A stretch of DNA of 14,024 bases, taken from contig CAJUSB010000083.1 in assembly GCA_910589115.1 (NCBI GenBank), forward strand, positions 1 through 14,024. The letters run 5' to 3'. How positions within the stretch are numbered: position 1 is the stretch's first letter; every line of letters starts with the position of its first letter. The notes under the pieces were generated by a model. The model saw only the letters and a list, made by a program, of their open reading frames with translations, had not been told where the DNA came from and did no database searches. This document shows positions 6,115-13,660 of the stretch, one piece after another. The position numbers and the translations under genes are program-made. The DNA comes from an uncultured Clostridia bacterium (GTDB lineage: Bacteria; Bacillota; Clostridia; Oscillospirales; Butyricicoccaceae).

Positions 6115-7032
6115 ATGGGTATTTTTGACACTCTGATCGTGCGCCCCTTTGGCCTGTTGCTCATGTGGATTTACAACATGGTCGATAACTACGGCGTCGC
6201 GATCATCATCTTTGCAGCAATCGCAAAGCTGCTCTTGCTCCCCTTTAGCTATAAAAGTAAAAAAAGTATGGCTAAAATGAGTAAATTGCAGGAAAAGCTC
6301 AATAAGCTGCAAAAACAGTATGCAAATAACCGCGTCAAGCTCAATGAGGAAATCACCAAGCTCTACGAGCGCGAAGGCGTCAGCCCAATGAGCGGATGCC
6401 TCCCCTCGTTCCTTCCTCTGCCGATTATGTTCGGCCTGTACTATGCCGTGCAGAAGCCTCTGACGTATATGATGGGCTTTCTTGAAAGCGGCCCCGATAT
6501 CGGCCTGCTCGCAAACGCAGTCGGGATCGACCTCGCCGCCGAGAATGCCTATACCGTCCAAATTGTAATTGCGGAACGCCTTGGCGAATTTTTCGATGCT
6601 GCCGGTAACCTGATGCCGCAGATTGCAAATCTGTCCAGCAATATTGCGAATTATCTGGTTTATATCGACTTTAACTTTTTCGGCCTGAATCTCGCCGAGC
6701 AGCCTACCTTTTCCCAGCCTTCCGCACTGTGGATCATCCCGATTCTTTCCGGCCTGACGGCTTTCCTTTCTTCGTTCCTGACACAAAAAATGCAGGGTAC
6801 GCAGATTCAGGGCTCGATGAAGACCATGCTTTACGTGATGCCGCTGATGTCGGTTTATTTCGGTTTTATCCTGCCCGCATCCGTTGGTATTTACTGGATT
6901 ACCAATAATGTCCTGATGGTGGTACAGGAATTCCTGCTCAGCAAGCTGATTGCATATCGGGAGGGTAAAAATCCTGCCCCCAGCCTGCCGGAGGAGGATA
7001 AAAAGAAGAAGAAAAAAAATAAGGAGGCTTGA
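6115..7032 (+). CDS. yidC: Membrane protein insertase YidC/Oxa1/SpoIIIJ family
   Basis: Inserts and folds proteins in the cytoplasmic membrane, alone or with SecYEG. The 305 residues match the short Gram-positive type, without the large periplasmic domain of E. coli YidC. Visible features: first membrane segment near residues 20-45 (GVAIIIFAAIAKLLLLPF), then the cytoplasmic helical hairpin KSMAKMSKLQEKLNKLQKQY, the membrane region starting CLPSFLPLPIMFGLYYAVQ, and C-terminal segments ALWIIPILSGLTAFLSSF and LYVMPLMSVYFGFILPASVG. The tail is lysine-rich (DKKKKKKNKEA). A Lys occupies the place where many YidC proteins have the groove Arg (AKLLLLP instead of RLLLLP). No signal-peptide lipobox is seen. 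ATG 6115 is chosen because AAGGAG (6100-6105) lies nine bases upstream; a TTG at 6073 in frame lacks support. jag follows after three bases. Confidence 0.96.
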   Translation: MGIFDTLIVRPFGLLLMWIYNMVDNYGVAIIIFAAIAKLLLLPFSYKSKKSMAKMSKLQEKLNKLQKQYANNRVKLNEEITKLYEREGVSPMSGCLPSFLPLPIMFGLYYAVQKPLTYMMGFLESGPDIGLLANAVGIDLAAENAYTVQIVIAERLGEFFDAAGNLMPQIANLSSNIANYLVYIDFNFFGLNLAEQPTFSQPSALWIIPILSGLTAFLSSFLTQKMQGTQIQGSMKTMLYVMPLMSVYFGFILPASVGIYWITNNVLMVVQEFLLSKLIAYREGKNPAPSLPEEDKKKKKKNKEA

Positions 7033-7035
7033 CGT

Positions 7036-8037
7036 ATGCAGAAAAGTATAGAAACAACCGGCGTCAGCCGTGATGCGGCCATCGAGAAAGCACTGATGCA
7101 GCTGGGCCTCGAACGCGACGACGTTTCCGTTGAAGTGCTTGAGAACGGCAAAAAGGGCTTTTTAGGCTTTGGCGCTGCACCTGCCCGTGTGCGCGTCACT
7201 TATGAAGTGCCTGATGCGCCCGCAGCTGCGCCTGCATCCCGTGCAGAACGGCAGGAGACCCGCGCGGAGCGCAAGCCAGAGGCTGTGCAGCCTGCTGCAC
7301 GTATAGAGGCCCGCCCGGACCTTTCAAATGTAGATCCGGCAGACCCGCGCCTGACGACTCCGCACCTGGTAAAAGCGGCCCCGCCAAAGGGTGAGCAGCC
7401 GGAGAAACCTGCGCACGCAGAGCGTCCGTCTGGCCCGCGTCCGCGCCGCAGCTTTGACCGGGATCGTCCACGGCGCGAGCCGCGTCCGCCGCGCGTGTCA
7501 CAGCCGCGGGAAGAGAAACCGGTTATCCCGGTCAGCCCGGAGGCAATGGAAAAGGTTACGGTGGAGGCCGTCCGCTTTATCTCCGGCCTGCTGGAGCAGA
7601 TGGGAATTAAAGCGGAGGTAAAGGTTTGCGATCAGTTGATCGCTGACCAGCTCCGTTTGGAGATCGTGGGCGAGGATATGGGCCCTGTGATTGGCCGCCG
7701 GGGGGACACGTTGGATGCGATACAGTATCTGACCTCTCTGGTGATGAGCCGTGTTACGGAAGAGCATGTCCGCCTTTCGATTGATACCGAGAATTATCGT
7801 GTCAAGCGTGCGGAAAGCCTGGAGCGGCTGGCACGCAAGATGGCTGGAAAGGCTGTACAGTACCGCAAGCCAATGGTACTTGAGCCGATGAATCCCTATG
7901 AGCGCCGCATTATCCATTCTACGCTTCAGGATTATGCGGGCGTTACCACCTATTCGACCGGTTCCGAGCCCGGGCGCCGCGTCGTGATTGCACCGGAGGG
8001 CGCGCGCCGGGGCTATCGTCCGCGCGGGAACCGCTGA
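7036..8037 (+). CDS. jag: Jag/KhpB RNA-binding protein (Jag_N, KH and R3H domains)
   Basis: Single-stranded nucleic-acid-binding protein, in other Firmicutes a partner of KhpA that affects cell elongation and division; its gene usually follows yidC, as here. Of 333 residues, 1-55 form the Jag_N domain (KSIETTGVSRDAAIEKAL, KKGFLGFGAAPARVRV). Residues 60-165 are a proline-, arginine- and alanine-rich, probably disordered linker. A type II KH domain occupies about 170-250, with the GxxG loop GRRG at 220-223. The R3H domain (255-320) shows Arg290-x3-His294 in NPYERRIIHSTLQ. The start ATG lies eight bases after AAGGAGG (7021-7027), which overlaps the end of yidC. The linker is longer than in many relatives. 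mnmE follows after ten bases. Plus-strand skew changes from C-rich to G-rich within this gene. Confidence 0.95.
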   Translation: MQKSIETTGVSRDAAIEKALMQLGLERDDVSVEVLENGKKGFLGFGAAPARVRVTYEVPDAPAAAPASRAERQETRAERKPEAVQPAARIEARPDLSNVDPADPRLTTPHLVKAAPPKGEQPEKPAHAERPSGPRPRRSFDRDRPRREPRPPRVSQPREEKPVIPVSPEAMEKVTVEAVRFISGLLEQMGIKAEVKVCDQLIADQLRLEIVGEDMGPVIGRRGDTLDAIQYLTSLVMSRVTEEHVRLSIDTENYRVKRAESLERLARKMAGKAVQYRKPMVLEPMNPYERRIIHSTLQDYAGVTTYSTGSEPGRRVVIAPEGARRGYRPRGNR

Positions 8038-8047
8038 TAACGCGTTT

Positions 8048-9412
8048 ATGGACCATGGCACCATAGCCGCAATCGCCACTGCTGGAGGCCCGATTGGCAT
8101 CATACGTCTTTCGGGCCCGCGCGCGGCAGAGGCGGTGGATGCGGTTTTTCGTCCGGCAGCGGGCGGCAAACTTTCGGAAAAACCGGCAAATTTTCTCACT
8201 TATGGAACAGTCTGTATAGATGGCGGGGCGGCGCTTGACTGCTGTTTTGCTGTGCATATGCAGCCGCCGCGCACCAGTACGGGGGAAAAGATGGCCGAGC
8301 TTCAGTGCCACGGATCACCTGCGGTGCTGTTGGAGATTATGAATGCGCTGTACCGGATGGGCATCCGGCAGGCCGGGCCGGGAGAATTTACGCGGCGGGC
8401 CTTTGTCAATGGCAAGCTGGATTTAGCGGCAGCGGAGGCGGTTAGTGACCTGACGGCGGCGCGCACGGCAGAGGCGGCGCAAAATGCGGCGGCGCAGCTG
8501 ATGGGCGCGGTAGGCACAAGGATACGGCAGATACGGGATGAGCTGCTGGAAATGGTAGCGCATTTTCATGCGGTGATTGATTATCCGGATGAAGATATTG
8601 ACCCATTTTTGTTTGAGAATGCGCAAGAAATAATACACCGTGCAGCTGGTACGCTGTATCATTTAGCGGAGAGCTACGAGCGTGGGCGTATTATGCATGA
8701 GGGAGTTCCTTGTGTGATACTGGGCAAGCCGAACACAGGAAAATCGACTTTGCTGAACACACTGCTTGGGCGTGACCGAGCGATTGTGACGGAGATACCG
8801 GGAACGACGCGTGATGTGTTGGAGGAGACGGTGCGGTTGGGGCCGGTGCTGCTGCGTGTATCGGACACGGCGGGGATACGGAACACGGTAGACCCGGCGG
8901 AGAAGGAAGGGATCAACCGTGCATTACGGACGGCATCCTCGGCGAGCATTATCCTGGCGGTATTTGATTCTTCGGCGCCTTTGAGTGATGATGATTTGAT
9001 GGTAATGGCTCGGGCGACGGGGCGCACATCGATTGCGGTGGTAAACAAGTGTGATTTACCGAGCGAGGTAGACATGGAGCGGATACGCCGGCAGTTTCAG
9101 AATGTGGTACCGATATCAGCGAAGACAGGCGAGGGCGTAGAGTGTTTGACGAAGCTGATACCGCACTTACTGGGCCTGGACAACGCAGTATTTGATGGAG
9201 AAATGATAACGAATGCGCGACAGGCGGCGGCGTTGGCGCGGGCGGCGTCTCGGTGTGAGGAAGCGTTATTTGGGGCGCAGTCGGGCATGACGTATGACGC
9301 GGTCGTGATGGACGCGGAAGGTGCGATCGCTGCGCTGGGCGAAATCACGGGACAAAACGTCACGGACGACATTGTCGACAAAATTTTCAGCACCTTCTGC
9401 GTAGGCAAATAA
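8048..9412 (+). CDS. mnmE: tRNA modification GTPase MnmE
   Basis: GTPase that with MnmG adds the (carboxymethyl)aminomethyl group to uridine 34 of certain tRNAs, using a folate one-carbon donor. The 454 residues equal the E. coli length. N-terminal folate-binding domain: MDHGTIAAIATAGGPIGIIR, then CHGSP and ARPGEFT-like GPGEFTRRAFVNGKLDL. G domain: G1 GKPNTGKST (226-234), G2 PGTTRD, G3 DTAGI (273-277), G4 NKCD (333-336). The C-terminal FCVGK holds the catalytic-site cysteine Cys451. ATG 8048 gives the family N-terminus; the frame extends upstream but reads through jag. No good ribosome-binding site is seen, so translation may be coupled to jag, ten bases away. In most Firmicutes mnmG follows directly; here 654 bases with a repeat and DnaA boxes intervene. 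Codon use is G-rich. Confidence 0.97.
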   Translation: MDHGTIAAIATAGGPIGIIRLSGPRAAEAVDAVFRPAAGGKLSEKPANFLTYGTVCIDGGAALDCCFAVHMQPPRTSTGEKMAELQCHGSPAVLLEIMNALYRMGIRQAGPGEFTRRAFVNGKLDLAAAEAVSDLTAARTAEAAQNAAAQLMGAVGTRIRQIRDELLEMVAHFHAVIDYPDEDIDPFLFENAQEIIHRAAGTLYHLAESYERGRIMHEGVPCVILGKPNTGKSTLLNTLLGRDRAIVTEIPGTTRDVLEETVRLGPVLLRVSDTAGIRNTVDPAEKEGINRALRTASSASIILAVFDSSAPLSDDDLMVMARATGRTSIAVVNKCDLPSEVDMERIRRQFQNVVPISAKTGEGVECLTKLIPHLLGLDNAVFDGEMITNARQAAALARAASRCEEALFGAQSGMTYDAVVMDAEGAIAALGEITGQNVTDDIVDKIFSTFCVGK

Positions 9413-9423
9413 TGAAAGGTGGT

Positions 9424-9647
9424 TCGCCTCTGCGGCGGGCACCAGAGGGCGCTGCCCTCTGGACTCCCGCGCCTCTGCGGCGGGCACCAAAGGGCTCCGC
9501 CCTCTGGACTCCCGCTGGGGCTATGCCCCAGACCCCGAGATGCTTTGCATCTCTGTCTCGCCTGCGGGCGGGACGAAGGATTTTGGTGCGTTATTATTTC
9601 TTATGCGGTGCTGACCAACCCGCCAAAAGGACGGCGGGCTGGTCGGC
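9424..9647 (-). repeat. Modular hairpin repeat, copy 3 (inverted, after mnmE)
   Basis: The same element on the minus strand. Read that way, an upstream hairpin (9647-9611, stem about 14 bp with G-T pairs, loop GTCCTTTT) precedes the core: GAGATGC/GCATCTC with loop AAA, CTGGGGC/GCCCCAG with loop ATA, and two CCAGAGGGC modules, the first with right arm GCCCTTTGG and the second GCCCTCTGG. The duplicated module with its CGCCGCAGAGGCG linker lies next to the mnmE stop codon. It is the only inverted copy in the window and separates mnmE from the DnaA-box cluster. Confidence 0.9.
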
Positions 9648-9841
9648 ATACAGTGTCTGGACAGATGCTTCGTTTATACAGGTTATATTTTGCTGGTGAT
9701 TGTTATTTGTGATTGATAGGGCAAGATGACAGGATGTGGAAAACCTTCTGCATTGTCAGGCATTCGACCACCAGTACTTGTGGAGAAACCGGAGCTTGTC
9801 TCCGGTTTTGCCATATCTATGGTATGTGGATAAATCCACAA

Positions 9842-9866
9842 ACTTATCCACAGCCTGTGGATAAGT
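9842..9866. promoter_or_regulatory. Perfect palindrome of two head-to-head DnaA boxes
   Basis: ACTTATCCACAG (9842-9853), a single C (9854) and CTGTGGATAAGT (9855-9866) are exact reverse complements, so each strand carries a perfect TTATCCACA box. Just upstream, TGTGGAT (9825-9831) and ATCCACA (9834-9840) form a second, shorter palindrome with one exact box. Three strong sites within 42 bases suggest the core DnaA-loading region. Confidence 0.85.
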
Positions 9867-9870
9867 CACT

Positions 9871-9950
9871 CTTTCTTTTTCAACAAATTGAAATTTATTA
9901 TATATATATTACAATTAGTAATGGAGAATTCATATTCTATTCACAATTTT
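9871..9950. other. AT-rich stretch, candidate DNA unwinding element
   Basis: Starting with a pyrimidine run CTTTCTTTTT (9871-9880), the sequence becomes almost purely A and T around 9886-9912, including an alternating TATATATAT run, and stays AT-rich to about 9950. It is flanked on both sides by DnaA boxes. This fits an origin melting region; unwinding itself is inferred. Confidence 0.6.
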
Positions 9951-10066
9951 ATGCACACTTTACACAGAGTTATCAACAGAAGCTGTGTATACTGTCAAGT
10001 TACAGTTCTTTTGCATACTAAACAAAGTTTTGTTAGGAAAATCGATTAAAATAGGGAGGAATACCC

Positions 10067-11944
10067 TTGAATTATCCGGCAGGAAGTTATGATATTGCTG
10101 TCATAGGTGCGGGTCACGCTGGGATAGAGGCTGCATTAGCTGCGGCACGTTTGGGGCTGCGCACACTTTGCTTTACAATCAATCTGGATGCGGTAGGGAA
10201 TATGCCGTGTAATCCGGCGATTGGAGGGACTGCGAAAGGTCATTTAGTACGCGAAATTGATGCATTGGGCGGAGAAATGGCACATGCTGCGGATGCATCG
10301 TGTATTCAGTATCGTATGCTCAATCGGGGAAAGGGACCGGCGGTGCATTCTTTGCGTGCACAGGCGGACCGGATGAAATACCGTTCGTATATGAAGCATA
10401 TTCTTGAAAAACAATCAGGTTTGAGTTTGAAACAGAATGAAATTGTAGATATTTTAATAGAAGATGGAGCAGTATCCGCCGTTGTTACAGATACCGGGGC
10501 CGTTTATTCGGTGAAGGCTGCTGTGATTTGTTCCGGCACCTTTCTTGGAGGGCGGACCATTGTTGGAGACTGTATTCGTGAAGGCGGTCCGGATGGGATG
10601 TTTGCTGCGACTCGTTTGACAGGTGCACTCAAGAGGCTGGGAATACGGATGCAGCGATTCAAAACCGGAACTCCGGCGCGAATCAACCGGAGATCGGTTG
10701 ATTTTTCGGTTATGGAGCTACAGGAAGGCGAGCAGGAATTGATTCCCTTTTCGTTTGAAACGGATACGCCGCCGCAAAATCAGGTTGTATGTCATTTGAC
10801 CTACACCAGCCCGGAAACTTTGCGTGTGATTCGGGAAAATCTGGATCGTTCCCCGCTTTACAGTGGAGAAATAGAAGGGGTAGGGCCGCGCTATTGTCCA
10901 TCGATTGAGGATAAGGTTGTGCGTTTTGCGGATAAGCCGCGCCATCAGTTATTTATAGAACCAATGGGGCTGGATACAGAGGAAATGTATGTGCAGGGAT
11001 TTTCTTCTTCCATGCCCGAGGACGTACAGATTCAGATGCTGCATTCAGTGTACGGGTTGGAGCACGCGGAAATGATGCGTCCTGCTTATGCGATTGAATA
11101 CGATTGCATTGACCCATTGGAATTGAAACCGACTTTAGAAACAAAGGCTTTTTCCGGGCTGTATGGGGCAGGGCAGTTTTGCGGTTCCTCCGGCTATGAA
11201 GAGGCGGCTGCACAAGGTCTGGTGGCTGGAATCAATGCTGCATTAAAGGTTTTGGGGCGTGAACCATTGATTCTTGACCGTGCGGATGGTTATATTGGTA
11301 CGCTGATTGATGATCTGGTGACACGAGGCACAAATGAGCCGTATCGGATGATGACCTCTCGGTCAGAATACCGTTTGCTGCTGCGGCAGGATAATGCGGA
11401 TGAACGACTCGTTGAAATTGGTACAAGGATTGGCTTAAATTCTGAGGAACGCTTGAGAAAAACGAAAGAAAAGTATGAAATTGTTGCCAGAGAAATTGAG
11501 CGGTTGGAGCATACAGGTGTAGCACCGTCACCGGAGCTTCAAGAATATTTGGAATCTAAAAATTCAGCGCCGTTAAAAAATAGTGCTCGTCTGGCTGATT
11601 TATTGAGACGGCCGGAGCTAAGCTATGATGGGCTTGCGCCCTTTGATTCGGAGCGTCCGGCACTGCCGCCGCTGGTGCGGGAGCAGGTTGAAATCCGGGT
11701 CAAATATGATGGATATATCCGGCGGCAGTTAGAAGATGTTGAGCAGTTCCGCCGGTTAGAGGGCAAGCTGCTGCCGGAAGGGATTGATTATTCTGCTGTT
11801 TCTTCTCTGCGGCTGGAAGCGCGGCAGAAACTTGACCGGATACGTCCGCGTTCTTTTGGGCAGGCCAGCCGGATTTCGGGCGTATCACCGGCGGATATTA
11901 CGGCATTGATGATTTATGTGGCAGGGATGGAGGGAAGTGTATGA
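10067..11944 (+). CDS. mnmG: tRNA uridine-5-carboxymethylaminomethyl synthesis enzyme MnmG
   Basis: FAD- and NADH-dependent partner of MnmE in modifying wobble uridine 34 of tRNAs; older name gidA. The 625 residues match the usual 620-630. FAD-binding GAGHAGIEAA is at 14-23 (G14, G16, G19). The family signature GNMPCNPAIGGTAKGHLVRE follows, and GPRYCPSIEDKVVRF and HQLFIEPMG lie in mid-protein. The C-terminal helical domain that meets MnmE and tRNA is complete. The start is TTG at 10067: AGGGAGGA (10053-10060) sits six bases upstream, and the protein then begins (M)NYPAGSYDIAVIGAGHAG. No ATG fits. It is separated from mnmE by the putative origin, so it must have its own promoter, which I could not place firmly; TATACT at 9988-9993 is a possible -10. 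It overlaps rsmG by four bases. Confidence 0.97.
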   Translation: MNYPAGSYDIAVIGAGHAGIEAALAAARLGLRTLCFTINLDAVGNMPCNPAIGGTAKGHLVREIDALGGEMAHAADASCIQYRMLNRGKGPAVHSLRAQADRMKYRSYMKHILEKQSGLSLKQNEIVDILIEDGAVSAVVTDTGAVYSVKAAVICSGTFLGGRTIVGDCIREGGPDGMFAATRLTGALKRLGIRMQRFKTGTPARINRRSVDFSVMELQEGEQELIPFSFETDTPPQNQVVCHLTYTSPETLRVIRENLDRSPLYSGEIEGVGPRYCPSIEDKVVRFADKPRHQLFIEPMGLDTEEMYVQGFSSSMPEDVQIQMLHSVYGLEHAEMMRPAYAIEYDCIDPLELKPTLETKAFSGLYGAGQFCGSSGYEEAAAQGLVAGINAALKVLGREPLILDRADGYIGTLIDDLVTRGTNEPYRMMTSRSEYRLLLRQDNADERLVEIGTRIGLNSEERLRKTKEKYEIVAREIERLEHTGVAPSPELQEYLESKNSAPLKNSARLADLLRRPELSYDGLAPFDSERPALPPLVREQVEIRVKYDGYIRRQLEDVEQFRRLEGKLLPEGIDYSAVSSLRLEARQKLDRIRPRSFGQASRISGVSPADITALMIYVAGMEGSV

Positions 11945-12633
11945 CAGAGCGTGAGATATTGACAGCCGGCCTGTCCGAATTGCAAATTGATTCTCCACAG
12001 GCTGTGGATAAGTTATTAGAATTTTCAGCCCAGTTGTTGGAGAAAAATAAAGTCATGAATCTGACGGCAGTAACAGATCCGCTGGAGGTGGTGACGCGGC
12101 ATTTTTTAGATTGTGCAGTGCTTTCTGAATATGCAGCGGGACAGCAGCAGGCCATTGACATTGGTTGTGGGGCAGGTTTTCCGGGAATTCCATTGGCGTT
12201 GCTAACGGATGTGGAGTTTTTACTGCTGGATTCATTGAAAAAACGTATTTTATGGCTTTCGGAGATGATAGAGGCATTGGCAATACCAAATGCGAGAGCA
12301 GTACATGCACGCGCGGAGGAATATGGGCATCGGGAGGAATTTGATCTTGCAGTTTCGCGAGCGGTTGCTCGGCTGAACATATTGACGGAATTATCATTGC
12401 CGTTTGTAAAGCTGGGAGGGCGTTTTATTGCGATGAAAGCTGATGGCTGTGAGACTGAGGTGGAAGAGGCAAAACAGGCGATTACATCGCTTGGCGGCGA
12501 GCTTGAAGAGGTACGCACTTATACCGTACCGCAGACGGAATTAAGACGGTGTCTGGTGATTGTTCATAAGGTGCACCAAACGCCAAAGGATTACCCGCGC
12601 CGGTTTGCCAAGATTTCGACGCGGCCGCTTTGA
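11941..12633 (+). CDS. rsmG: 16S rRNA (guanine-N7)-methyltransferase RsmG
   Basis: Methylates N7 of G527 (E. coli numbering) in 16S rRNA using S-adenosylmethionine; older name gidB. The 230 residues are near the usual 207-240. The SAM-binding loop is DIGCGAGFPGIPLA (73-86). Upstream is the family motif NKVMNLTAVTDP (36-47) and HFLDC (54-58); downstream are VSRAVARL and the glycine-rich LGGRFIAMK strand. The start ATG overlaps the mnmG stop (ATGA, 11941-11944), so the two are probably co-translated. A strong terminator follows 24 bases after the stop. The 5' coding region contains an exact DnaA box on the minus strand (12003-12011) inside a palindrome like that of the putative origin. Confidence 0.96.
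   Translation: MTEREILTAGLSELQIDSPQAVDKLLEFSAQLLEKNKVMNLTAVTDPLEVVTRHFLDCAVLSEYAAGQQQAIDIGCGAGFPGIPLALLTDVEFLLLDSLKKRILWLSEMIEALAIPNARAVHARAEEYGHREEFDLAVSRAVARLNILTELSLPFVKLGGRFIAMKADGCETEVEEAKQAITSLGGELEEVRTYTVPQTELRRCLVIVHKVHQTPKDYPRRFAKISTRPL
12003..12011 (-). promoter_or_regulatory. Exact DnaA box inside rsmG
   Basis: TGTGGATAA at 12003-12011 is the complement of the consensus TTATCCACA. With TCCACAG (11994-12000) and CTGTGGA (12002-12008) around one G, it repeats the 7-bp arms and one-base centre of the origin palindrome. It lies about 2.1 kb from the main cluster. Confidence 0.6.
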
Positions 12634-12657
12634 AAACAGCGAATAAATCTGGGAAAT

Positions 12658-12696
12658 ATAACAGTCTGTAGCACGATTACAGACTGTTATTTTTTG
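12658..12696 (+). terminator. Strong intrinsic terminator after rsmG
   Basis: ATAACAGTCTGTA (12658-12670) and TACAGACTGTTAT (12678-12690) form a perfect 13-bp stem with a seven-base loop, followed by a run of T to 12695. It ends the mnmG-rsmG transcript, so noc must have its own promoter. None is clear between 12697 and 12844: TTGACA at 12715 lacks a well-placed -10. Confidence 0.92.
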
Positions 12697-12844
12697 CCGG
12701 GAAATCGTAGAAAATTGACAAAGCCACAGCGTTTATGTCGAGGATCAACGGGAAAAGAGGTTTATTGCGGTAATTTCCCCTTTACAATCTGGAATAAAAT
12801 GGTAATCTATAACTAAGAGAACATTTTAGAAAGGGAGATCGCTT

Positions 12845-13660
12845 ATGACACCACCGATCAGCTTCACCACTACAGACCGGCCATTACGCCGGATACGTAT
12901 CAATCAAATTACGCGGAATCCATATCAACCGCGTAAATATTTTGATCCGGAGGCGATCAACCAGTTGGCGGAATCCATACGATTATATGGTGTGCTGAAT
13001 CCGTTAACCGTGCGGCGGAAGAGCGGAGGCTTTGAGCTGATAGCAGGGGAGCGGAGGCTGCGTGCGGCCCGGGCGGCAGGGCTGACGGAGGTACCATGTA
13101 TTGTAATGACGGCGGATGAACAGGATTCCTCTGCGATAGCACTGGTAGAGAATTTACAGAGACGTGATTTAGATTTTTTTGAGGAGGCATATGGATACCG
13201 GCAGTTAATAGAATTGTACGGGCTGACCCAGGAAGAAGCCGCACGGAGAGTAGGGAAGACGCAAAGTGCAGTTGCAAATAAATTACGTTTATTAAAGCTA
13301 TCACCGAAAAACATGGACTTGATTCGGGAAGCAGAGTTGACGGAACGACATGCGAGAGCATTGCTTCGCATAACAAATGAAGAGGCGCGGTTGGCAGCGA
13401 CACGATATATTATAGAGCATGAATTTAATGTAAGCAGAACAGAGCAGTACATAGATAAGCTGTTGACGGAACAGGAACTAGCTGCACCGCAGAAGGGAAG
13501 ATTGCGAATGATGGTAAAGGATGTACGTCTTTTTCTGAATACCATAGACCGTGCGGTAGGGACAATGCAGTCATGTGGAGTACGTGCCGATGTGCAGAGG
13601 GAGGAGAATGAAAATGGATTGAGATTAACCATATCAATACCACACGCACGTGGAGAATAG
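12845..13660 (+). CDS. noc: Nucleoid occlusion protein Noc (ParB-family CTPase)
   Basis: DNA-binding ParB-family CTP switch protein; Noc binds sites spread over the chromosome and keeps the division ring off the nucleoid. It has 271 residues (Bacillus Noc 283). ParB box I appears as ELIAGERRLRAARAAG (about 62-77), box II as LVENLQRRDLDFFEEAYGYR, and the helix-turn-helix as LTQEEAARRVGKTQSAVANK. ERHARALLRI and the C-terminal FNVSRTEQYIDKLL resemble Noc more than Spo0J, as does its place after rsmG. The N-terminus (MTPPISFTTTDRPLRRIRIN) shows no clear amphipathic membrane helix like that of Bacillus Noc, so membrane binding is uncertain. AAGGGAG (12831-12837) precedes ATG by seven bases. No parA follows in the window. 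ParB proper remains possible. Confidence 0.88.
   Translation: MTPPISFTTTDRPLRRIRINQITRNPYQPRKYFDPEAINQLAESIRLYGVLNPLTVRRKSGGFELIAGERRLRAARAAGLTEVPCIVMTADEQDSSAIALVENLQRRDLDFFEEAYGYRQLIELYGLTQEEAARRVGKTQSAVANKLRLLKLSPKNMDLIREAELTERHARALLRITNEEARLAATRYIIEHEFNVSRTEQYIDKLLTEQELAAPQKGRLRMMVKDVRLFLNTIDRAVGTMQSCGVRADVQREENENGLRLTISIPHARGE

Larger units (their letters stand above)
9725..10045 (+). other. Putative replication origin (oriC): DnaA-box cluster with AT-rich stretch
   Basis: Exact DnaA boxes (TTATCCACA or its complement) lie at 9825-9833, 9844-9852 and 9856-9864 or one base either side. One-mismatch boxes are TGTGGAAAA (9735-9743), TGTGGAGAA (9779-9787), TTATGCACA (9949-9957) and TTATCAACA (9970-9978). 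An AT-rich stretch, suitable for unwinding, occupies about 9881-9950 in the middle. Seven boxes within 250 bases and no coding sequence argue for an origin. Position between mnmE and mnmG resembles the E. coli origin beside gidA (mnmG) and differs from the Bacillus position beside dnaA. A cluster regulating mnmG, or a secondary DnaA-titrating site, is the alternative. Confidence 0.75.

Noticed and set aside
9420..9712. Overlapping frames after mnmE with repeated ALWTPA-like peptides
   Set aside because: These are translations of repeat copy 3 and have no ribosome-binding site or family match.
9713..10021. Open frame of 102 codons across the origin region
   Set aside because: It runs through DnaA boxes and an AT-rich tract, has low-complexity Tyr/Ile/Phe content, and no ribosome-binding site or family resemblance.
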